This document shows positions 24,579-30,114 of a stretch of 30,114 nucleotides of DNA, piece after piece. Under the pieces are notes generated by a model, which saw only the letters and a list, made by a program, of their open reading frames with translations, was not told the origin of the DNA and searched no databases. A program made the translations under genes and the position numbers. Source of the DNA: an uncultured Clostridium sp. (GTDB lineage: Bacteria; Bacillota; Clostridia; TANB77; CAG-508); contig USCB01000020.1 in the NCBI GenBank assembly GCA_900553125.1, forward strand, positions 1 through 30,114, read 5' to 3'. The first letter of the stretch is position 1, and each line of letters opens with the position of its first letter.

Positions 24579-25823
24579 TTAATTCTTCTTATAAAAATTA
24601 TTATACAACTCTCTCGCTGTACTTGGGCAATCTACACCTGCGGAATCAGCATTCTTAACAGGAGCAAATTCCTCTTCTCTTTTAACTCTTAAAATAGCCA
24701 TATCATCAACTTCACCAAAAGCATCAAATAAAAATGCCTCAAACTTAAATGCATTAGGGCTATCTGGAACTACCTTATTTCCATCTTTATCTATATAAGT
24801 AGCTTTTTTGAAAGCAGAATGATAAGGAAGTGGCTGACTTCCCATTCTTTCAATTGCTGAAATATTAAATAAATTACAAAGAATATGAGATTCTCCATAT
24901 AGTAATTCACCATTTTCATCAGTTGCCTCTGCCATTTCATCTGTAATTTCTGAATATTCTACAACACTTGGTCTACCATTTTTCTTACAAAATGCTCCAA
25001 CTTTTTCATGTGGATTTGCCTTAACAACTGATTTTCCAGCTGCTGTTACATTTTTATCTATTGCTATTCCCATAAGAACAGGATCTACCATTTTTACTAA
25101 ACAGTTATCTACTCCACCAATAAATACCCATTCAATTCCTAATTCTTTCATTTTGTCTACCATTCCGCTTTTTACAAGTGATTCGTAAACTCCACCATGT
25201 CCATCTGCTGCCTCTTTAATTAATCCATTTTCTCCAATTAGAATTTTTCCTTCTGTATCTATCATTGGTAATTGTCCTTGTATAAAGAAATAAATATTTT
25301 TTTCATATCCAAAATATTTATTCTTCTTGAAGAATTCGACTGTATCGTTATTATTTTCTTTACTTGTCATTATAAACCACGGTATATCTACACCATATTT
25401 TTTTGATTCTTCTTTTAAATAATCACATAGTAATTCAAATAATGATTTGTGTGAATCTAATCCTATATCAAACGTTCCTTTTGGTCCTTTGTGTCCAAGT
25501 CTTGTACCTTGTCCACCTGCCATTGTAACTGCTGCTAATTTTCCTTCTTTTATAGCTTTTTTTCCTATTTCTTCATAATGTTTATATTCACCATTTAATT
25601 TATATTTATCTATAAAGTCTATTGGCTCAATATTTGCATCATCTTCTTTATTTGCATTTTTTGTTTTGTTGTATAAACTATTTATTAATTCAAAATCAAT
25701 GTTATTAATTTGCTTAATTAACTCCTCTTGCCTTTTTTTATCTAAAGTATCGTAAAAATTTAATAGATGCTCTTGTCCATATTTTTTCAATTTACGCTTT
25801 ATCTCTTCAATATTGTATTCCAT
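24579..25823 (-). CDS. UDP-sugar pyrophosphorylase, UDPGP (UAP-like) type
   Basis: This nucleotidyltransferase makes a UDP-sugar from UTP and a sugar-1-phosphate. The product is 414 residues from ATG 25823, which has AAGGGAG upstream; a longer in-frame start at 25850 lacks a site. The nucleotide loop is MAGGQGTRLG (101-110), with GPKGTFDIGL, GHGG, GGVDNCLVK and KVGAFCKKNG as in the UDP-N-acetylglucosamine/galactosamine pyrophosphorylase family (often eukaryotic-like). That differs from the short bacterial GalU type. Glucose-1-phosphate or an N-acetylhexosamine-1-phosphate are both possible substrates; the neighbouring phosphoglucomutase favours UDP-glucose (inference). Confidence 0.85.
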   Translation of the reverse strand: MEYNIEEIKRKLKKYGQEHLLNFYDTLDKKRQEELIKQINNIDFELINSLYNKTKNANKEDDANIEPIDFIDKYKLNGEYKHYEEIGKKAIKEGKLAAVTMAGGQGTRLGHKGPKGTFDIGLDSHKSLFELLCDYLKEESKKYGVDIPWFIMTSKENNNDTVEFFKKNKYFGYEKNIYFFIQGQLPMIDTEGKILIGENGLIKEAADGHGGVYESLVKSGMVDKMKELGIEWVFIGGVDNCLVKMVDPVLMGIAIDKNVTAAGKSVVKANPHEKVGAFCKKNGRPSVVEYSEITDEMAEATDENGELLYGESHILCNLFNISAIERMGSQPLPYHSAFKKATYIDKDGNKVVPDSPNAFKFEAFLFDAFGEVDDMAILRVKREEEFAPVKNADSAGVDCPSTARELYNNFYKKN

Positions 25824-25905
25824 ATACTTTCTCCCTTCAAAATAAATCAATTAGTATCAATTGAATTAGATAAATTTTATGTATTTTTATTATATACACC
25901 TTTTT

Positions 25906-26373
25906 TTAATTTTTATCAATACCTTTATTGAATTTTTTATATTTTTTTGTATTTAGTATATCATCATATTGTTTTTTTATTCTTTCTACATCTATATCTT
26001 TTTCTTCTATATTATAACAATCTATTATATTTACTTTTTTAGCTTTTGACATAGATATTTTTTTATTTATATTTGAAATATAATTTTTACTCCCATTTAT
26101 TATAATTGTATTATTATTTAACTCATCTGATGTGATTTTTTCATCATTTTTTATATTCCATCCTAATTTTAGCATTTGCTCTTTTTCATTAAATTTTAGA
26201 TTGGTTTTAGACAATAATATTTTTAAGCTTTCATCTAAATTTTTTTCTGTGAAAATAGTAAAATGTGTATCATCTATATTATTTTTTATATATGGTAAAA
26301 GTATCATTTCCAAATGAAAATCGCTTGCATAAAATAGGCAGTATTTCTTATTTTCATGTTCTTTTGTAATCAT
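25906..26373 (-). CDS. Hypothetical protein
   Basis: The product is 155 residues from ATG 26373, with AAAGGA eight bases upstream; another ATG nine bases earlier is too near the site. It is Lys/Asn/Ile-rich and soluble, with YCLFYASDFHLEMILLPYIK near the start and IIINGSKNYISNINKKI in the middle. I recognise no family; the N-terminus suggests an alpha/beta fold. It has a good sigma-A promoter (26399-26427). It diverges from spoIIR, so the 200-base gap holds controls for both. Confidence 0.7.
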   Translation of the reverse strand: MITKEHENKKYCLFYASDFHLEMILLPYIKNNIDDTHFTIFTEKNLDESLKILLSKTNLKFNEKEQMLKLGWNIKNDEKITSDELNNNTIIINGSKNYISNINKKISMSKAKKVNIIDCYNIEEKDIDVERIKKQYDDILNTKKYKKFNKGIDKN

Positions 26374-26398
26374 AAACATCATCCTTTCGTTTTGGAAA

Positions 26399-26427
26399 AT
26401 TTTACCATTATTTCAAAAATATGTCAA
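26399..26427 (-). promoter_or_regulatory. Promoter of the 25906 gene
   Basis: TTGACA, 17 bases, TAAAAT on the minus strand. Confidence 0.7.
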
Positions 26428-26448
26428 TAATATTTCAATTAAATTTCA

Positions 26449-26464
26449 TTGACAAACTTCGACA
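26449..26464. promoter_or_regulatory. Spo0A-box-like cluster between the 25906 gene and spoIIR
   Basis: On the minus strand, TGTCGAA (26458-26464) is followed by TTTGTCAAT-like sequence; the Spo0A box is TTTGTCRAA or TGNCGAA. It lies 50-65 bases upstream of the minus-strand promoter and about 115 bases upstream of spoIIR. Confidence 0.45.
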
Positions 26465-26577
26465 TGCAACATTTCTAGTATAAATGTATATTTTTATTAA
26501 ATTTTGTAAATAATTACATTGAATAAATTACTAATTAAGGAATTTATTAAAAAACTTGTTTTAAGAAGGGAAAAAAT

Positions 26578-27219
26578 ATGAAAAAAAAATTTAAAATATT
26601 TATATTAATTTTATTTTTACTTTGTTTATATATATTTATAGAGGCATTTTCATATACAAACTTAATATCAAAAGATTTAGCTAATAATGTTTTTAGGTTA
26701 CATATAGTAGCAAACAGCAATTCAAGCGAAGACCAAAACCTAAAATACATTGTTAGAGATAATTTAATAGAATATATGAATAAAATATGTAATAATTGTA
26801 ATTCAAAAGAAGAAACAATTGCAGTTGTATCATCACACATCAATGATTTTACAAACATAGCAAATAATGTAATCCATGAAAATGGTTTTCAATATGATGC
26901 AACTGTTGAAGTAGGAAATTTCGAATTTCCAACGAAAAACTATGCTGATATTTCATTTCCTGCCGGATATTATGATGCATTAAAAGTAAATTTAGGAAAT
27001 TCAAATGGTCAAAATTGGTGGTGTGTTCTTTATCCAAGTCTTTGTTTTGTTGATGTAACATCAGGTATTGTTCCTGATGAATCTAAAGAAATCCTGGAAG
27101 AAAATTTAACAGATGAAGAATATAAAATAATCTCAGATACAGATAATCCCACAATTAATTTTAAATTCAAATTAATTGAAATATTTACACAAAATAATAT
27201 ATTAACAGCCAAAAAATAA
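26578..27219 (+). CDS. spoIIR: Stage II sporulation protein R
   Basis: SpoIIR is the forespore-made signal that triggers SpoIIGA to process pro-sigma-E in the mother cell. The 213-residue length fits the family. A membrane-spanning signal (KIFILILFLLCLYIFIEAF) is followed by the family core: NVFRLHIVANSNSSEDQ, LKYIVRDNLIEYM, the central GFQYDATVEVGNFEFPTKNY, and FPAGYYDALKVNLG with GQNWWCVLYPSLCFVD. The ATG follows AGAAGGG. In Bacillus it is transcribed by sigma-F; I could not confirm a sigma-F promoter. It is followed by murA on the same strand, which has its own promoter. Confidence 0.95.
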   Translation: MKKKFKIFILILFLLCLYIFIEAFSYTNLISKDLANNVFRLHIVANSNSSEDQNLKYIVRDNLIEYMNKICNNCNSKEETIAVVSSHINDFTNIANNVIHENGFQYDATVEVGNFEFPTKNYADISFPAGYYDALKVNLGNSNGQNWWCVLYPSLCFVDVTSGIVPDESKEILEENLTDEEYKIISDTDNPTINFKFKLIEIFTQNNILTAKK

Positions 27220-27253
27220 AACACTCCATTTCATAAATTATTTAAAAAAATGG

Positions 27254-27282
27254 TTGTAAAAGCATAAAGTTTATGGTATATT
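27254..27282 (+). promoter_or_regulatory. Promoter of murA
   Basis: TTGTAA, 17 bases, TATATT, about 45 bases before the murA start. Confidence 0.6.
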
Positions 27283-27328
27283 AATTAAGAAAAATTTAAT
27301 AATATATAATATTTTTGGGGGTATACAA

Positions 27329-28594
27329 TTGGAAAAATTAGTAATAACTGGAGGAACTCCTTTAAAAGGTGAAGTTACAATAAGTGGAGCAAAAAATGCA
27401 GCAGTAGCAATTTTACCTGCCACTTTATTAATAAATGGAACTTGCACAATAAATAATTTACCAAATATAAGTGATGTAAAAATATATTGTGATATATTGG
27501 AAAAATTAGGTGCAAAAATACATTGGAATTCCGCAAATGAAATAACTGTAGATACAAGAGATATAATTACAACAGAGGCTCCATTAGATTTAACAAGTAA
27601 ATTCAGAGCCTCATATTACCTACTAGGTAGCTTATTAAGTAGAAAAGGTTCAGCCACAGTAGGAATGCCTGGTGGTTGCAAATTAGGTGCAAGACCAATT
27701 GATCAACACATAAAGGGATTTGAGGCATTAGGTGCAAATGTAGAAATAAGCCAGGGAAAAATTGTTGCAAAAGCTAAAAAATTAAAAGGAACATCTATAT
27801 ATATGGATATTACATCTGTTGGCGCAACAATCAATGTCATGCTTGCAAGCGTTTTAGCAGATGGTATAACAATAATTGACAATGCTGCAAAAGAACCTCA
27901 TATTGTTGACGTAGCAAACTTCTTGAACACAATGGGTGCCAACATAAAAGGTGCAGGTACAGATACAATAAAAATAACAGGTGTAAAAGAGTTGTTAGGA
28001 AATTCTACATATTCAATAGTTCCAGACCAAATAGAGGCTGGTACATTCATGGTTGCAGCAGTTGCATCAAAAGGAGATATCTTACTAAAAAATTGCATAA
28101 CCAAACATTTAGAGGCAATTACTGCAAAAATATGTGAAGTAGGTGGAACAGTTGAAGACTATGGTGATTCTATACGCGTTTCTTGTAATAAAAGACCTTC
28201 AAAAGCAGTTATAAAAACACTTCCATATCCAGGTTTCCCAACAGATATGCAGTCACAAATGGGAGTTATTTTATCAATTGCAGATGGTACAAGTACAATA
28301 AATGAAAGTATTTGGGATTCACGTTTTCAATATACTGAAGAATTAAATAAAATGGGAGCAAAAATTACGGCTCAAGGAAAATCCGCCTTTTTTGAAGGTG
28401 TAAAAGAATTAAAAGGAGCTCCTGTTTACGCATCAGATTTACGTGCTGGTGCAGCACTTATAGTTGCTGGAATTGTTGCAAAAGGAAAAACAGAAATTTA
28501 TAATCTAGAATATATTGATAGAGGATATGAAAACATTGAACAAAAATTCCGTGACCTTGGTGCAAAAATAGATAGAGTAAAAGAAGAAAATTAA
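27329..28594 (+). CDS. murA: UDP-N-acetylglucosamine 1-carboxyvinyltransferase
   Basis: MurA transfers enolpyruvate to UDP-GlcNAc, the first committed step of peptidoglycan synthesis and the target of fosfomycin. The 421-residue length is normal. The substrate-binding SGAKNA has K22/N23. The fosfomycin-reactive cysteine is C117 in MPGGCKLGARPIDQH, the normal sensitive form (a C-to-D change would confer resistance). Later motifs include DQIEAGTFM and YPGFPTDMQSQ. The start is TTG at 27329, supported by the GGGGG site and by the family N-terminus. It lies between spoIIR and walJ, followed by a terminator. Confidence 0.96.
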   Translation: MEKLVITGGTPLKGEVTISGAKNAAVAILPATLLINGTCTINNLPNISDVKIYCDILEKLGAKIHWNSANEITVDTRDIITTEAPLDLTSKFRASYYLLGSLLSRKGSATVGMPGGCKLGARPIDQHIKGFEALGANVEISQGKIVAKAKKLKGTSIYMDITSVGATINVMLASVLADGITIIDNAAKEPHIVDVANFLNTMGANIKGAGTDTIKITGVKELLGNSTYSIVPDQIEAGTFMVAAVASKGDILLKNCITKHLEAITAKICEVGGTVEDYGDSIRVSCNKRPSKAVIKTLPYPGFPTDMQSQMGVILSIADGTSTINESIWDSRFQYTEELNKMGAKITAQGKSAFFEGVKELKGAPVYASDLRAGAALIVAGIVAKGKTEIYNLEYIDRGYENIEQKFRDLGAKIDRVKEEN

Positions 28595-28605
28595 TTAAAA
28601 TTACT

Positions 28606-28634
28606 AAGCCAAATTTTATAACTAAATTTGGCTT
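28606..28634 (+). terminator. Terminator of murA
   Basis: A perfect 11-bp stem AAGCCAAATTT (28606-28616) pairs with 28624-28634, loop of 7, then AATAATTT. It separates murA from walJ. Confidence 0.75.
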
Positions 28635-28660
28635 AATAATTTGAGAAAGAAGAAATACAT

Positions 28661-29450
28661 ATGTTAAATTTTTGTAGTTTATATAGTGGTAGTAGTGGAA
28701 ATTGTTTATTTGTAGAAACAGAAAATACAAAACTTTTAGTAGATGCTGGTGTGAGTCTAAAAAAAATAGAACAAGCTTTACGGTGAAATAAATATATCTG
28801 GCTCTGAGTTGGATGGTGTAATAGTAACACATGAACATATTGACCATGTCCAAAGCATTGGAAATTTATCAAAAAAATTTGATATTCCTGTTTTTGCAAC
28901 TTCTAAAACTTTTGATGCTATGCCTAAACAAAGTGAAAAGATTTCTGATACAAATAAAAAAAATATTAATATAGATGAAAAATTTTCTATAGGTGATATA
29001 GATATTCTACCTTTTTCTATTCCTCATGATGCTGCCAATCCTTGCGGATATACACTTTTTTCAAATGATAAAAAAATAAGTATCGCAACTGATATTGGCC
29101 ATATGAATAATGATATAATAAAACATATTGATGGTAGTGAATTTATATTATTAGAAGCTAACTATGACCCTGAAGTACTTAAGTACACTAAATATCCATT
29201 TAATTTAAAAAGTAGAATTGCTGGACCTAATGGACATCTTTCTAATCAAGTCGCCGGACAAACTATAAACTATCTTATAAAATCAGGCTTAAAAAACGCA
29301 ATTTTAGGACATTTAAGTAAAGAAAGTAATTTTCCTGAATTAGCATATCAGACTGTTGTTAATGAATTAATTTCTAGTGGTACAAATTTAGATAATTTTT
29401 CATTATCTATTGCAAATAGAAATGCTCCTGGTAAACTAATTCAAATTTAA
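28661..29450 (+). CDS. walJ: MBL-fold hydrolase WalJ/YycJ, split by +1 frameshift at CGG
   Basis: Members of this metallo-beta-lactamase fold family are linked to the WalRK cell-wall system and DNA-repair control. From ATG 28661 the frame gives MLNFCSLYSGSSGNCLFVET and LLVDAGVSLKKIEQAL, then CGG (28781-28783) and an immediate TGA. Skipping the C gives ALGEINISGSELDGVIVTHEHIDH, restoring the metal-binding motif THEHIDH (56-62 in the joined protein) and the rest of the family sequence, including IATDIGHM, LEANYD and NGHLSNQ. The joined length is 262 residues, close to Bacillus YycJ. Without the shift the product would be a 41-residue peptide and the gene would be dead. Confidence 0.92.
28781..28783 (+). 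other. CGG +1 shift site in walJ
   Basis: Context is CAA GCT TTA CGG TGA AAT. The stop codon directly follows the CGG; skipping c28781 gives TTA GGT GAA ATA AAT. Confidence 0.9.
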
Positions 29451-29666
29451 TTTAATTTATATATAATTGTAGAGAAAATAAAATAATAAAAAGTGATTGT
29501 TTTTGCAACTTTTAAAAGTTTGGTTGTAATTATTACATTTATTGGTGGTAAATATAATATCATAAATTTCAATTTCAATTTTATTCAATTTTATTAAGGG
29601 GCTTATTTAATTAATAATAAATATTATCTTATTTTCCCTACAAGATTAAAATCTTTTTTGATTTAA

Positions 29667-29762
29667 TTACATACTTTTATTTAATTTTATTGATAAAATT
29701 TTTATAACTAACATTCTCGATAAAATAAATATTGATATAAATAATATAATTTTAAAAATCAT
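29667..29762 (-). CDS. Possible 31-residue hydrophobic peptide
   Basis: In the 540-base gap between walJ and the abrB-like gene, a minus-strand ATG at 29762 opens a 31-residue frame, MIFKIILFISIFILSRMLVI followed by KILSIKLNKSM. It is a single hydrophobic helix with a basic tail. AAGGA lies nine bases before the ATG, and TTGACA-17-TATGCT lies upstream at 29800-29828. It is too short for a firm call and AT-rich DNA gives such frames by chance. The rest of the gap (29451-29660) holds nothing I can name. Confidence 0.35.
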   Translation of the reverse strand: MIFKIILFISIFILSRMLVIKILSIKLNKSM

Positions 29763-29799
29763 TGTGCTTTTTCCTTTAATTTATTTTTTTTACATATTA

Positions 29800-29828
29800 A
29801 GCATACAACTTTTTACATAAATTGTCAA
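29800..29828 (-). promoter_or_regulatory. Promoter of the possible minus-strand peptide gene
   Basis: Perfect TTGACA, 17 bases, TATGCT on the minus strand, aiming at the ATG at 29762. Confidence 0.45.
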
Positions 29829-29837
29829 GAAAAACTT

Positions 29838-29854
29838 TTCGACACAATTCGACA
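29838..29854. promoter_or_regulatory. Tandem Spo0A-box-like sites
   Basis: TTCGACA occurs at 29838-29844 and again at 29848-29854, ten bases apart (the same helical face), each being TGTCGAA on the minus strand. They are 10-26 bases upstream of the minus-strand -35 box, where Spo0A activators usually sit, and about 65-80 bases upstream of the abrB-like promoter. Confidence 0.5.
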
Positions 29855-29919
29855 TTCGTTATAAAATGTGTGTTTTTTGTCTCTTTATATATTTTTTTGG
29901 AAAAATTTGGTTAATTTTA

Positions 29920-29948
29920 TTGACCAAACCAGAAAAGTATGATAATAT
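29920..29948 (+). promoter_or_regulatory. Promoter of the abrB-like gene
   Basis: TTGACC, 17 bases, TAATAT, about 45 bases before the start codon. Confidence 0.7.
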
Positions 29949-29994
29949 GTACAAGGTAACATACTAATATATATAATAATTAAAGGAGGAAAAA

Positions 29995-30114
29995 ATGAAA
30001 TCAACTGGTATAGTAAGAAAACTTGATGAATTAGGTCGTGTTGTAATTCCAAAAGAAATAAGAAATAAACTAGATATAGAAGAAAAAGATCCTATAGAAA
30101 TTTATTTAGACGGA
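29995..30114 (+). CDS. AbrB-family transition-state regulator, partial
   Basis: The window ends 40 codons into this gene. MKSTGIVRKLDELGRVVIPK, then EIRNKLDIEEKDPIEIYLDG, is the swapped-hairpin DNA-binding domain shared by AbrB and SpoVT. The KSTGIVRK-DELGRVVIP and IEEKDPIEIY sequences are closer to AbrB, but the missing C-terminus is needed to separate the two (SpoVT has an added GAF-like domain). The ATG follows AAAGGAGG. Spo0A-like boxes upstream fit the usual Spo0A control of abrB. Confidence 0.9.
   Translation, partial: MKSTGIVRKLDELGRVVIPKEIRNKLDIEEKDPIEIYLDG

Overview
The window is AT-rich chromosomal DNA from a low-GC, endospore-forming member of the Clostridia, probably an uncultured gut lineage (inference). 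Support comes from spore genes (an alpha/beta-type SASP, ypeB, spoIIR, an AbrB/SpoVT-type regulator at the right edge), AGGAGG-type ribosome binding sites, TTG starts, many sigma-A promoters with 17-bp spacers, and clostridial surface protein types (prepilin-like leader plus DUF285 repeats, VIT/VWA, DUF2207 with LemA). No prophage, insertion sequence, CRISPR array or rRNA is visible.

Layout. 46-2640: murF and ddl, a minus-strand cell-wall pair. 2637-4866: an orphan gene of atypical composition, the SASP gene and ypeB. 5015-6170: a diglyceride glycosyltransferase. 6201-7035: a second orphan gene with an in-frame amber stop, and a 55-aa hydrophobic protein. 7126-9009: a divergent pair, a surface DUF285-repeat protein and an XRE repressor, with two matching operators. 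9022-13386: tadA, a membrane protein, SRP RNA, dnaX, ybaB and recR, invaded by a dispersed palindromic repeat. 13422-16129: a MerR regulator with a VIT/VWA protein. 16161-18555: a PPP-family phosphatase, a structured RNA-like region, and a third orphan gene. 18591-22627: a C39/SH3 exported protein, DUF2207, LemA and tRNA-Arg(CCU). 22690-25900: a phosphohexomutase and a UDP-sugar pyrophosphorylase, which could supply UDP-glucose to the glycosyltransferase at 5015. 25906-30114: a hypothetical gene, then spoIIR, murA, walJ and an abrB-like gene.

Main observation. Four genes (the DUF285 surface protein, recR, dnaX, walJ) are each split by one extra base, and all four breaks are the same. The upstream frame runs into an in-frame CGG, and homology resumes in the +1 frame if the C is skipped, so that the following GGN is read as Gly. 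By eye I found no other in-frame CGG in the genes of native composition. Two of the four genes (recR, dnaX) are core replication/repair genes and walJ is widely conserved. This fits CGG being an unassigned or starved codon that triggers +1 frameshifting. The only other in-frame CGG codons are in the three orphan genes (2691-2999, 6251-6643, 18101-18463), which look acquired. A sequence artefact cannot be excluded from one window, but homopolymer errors do not explain four identical events.
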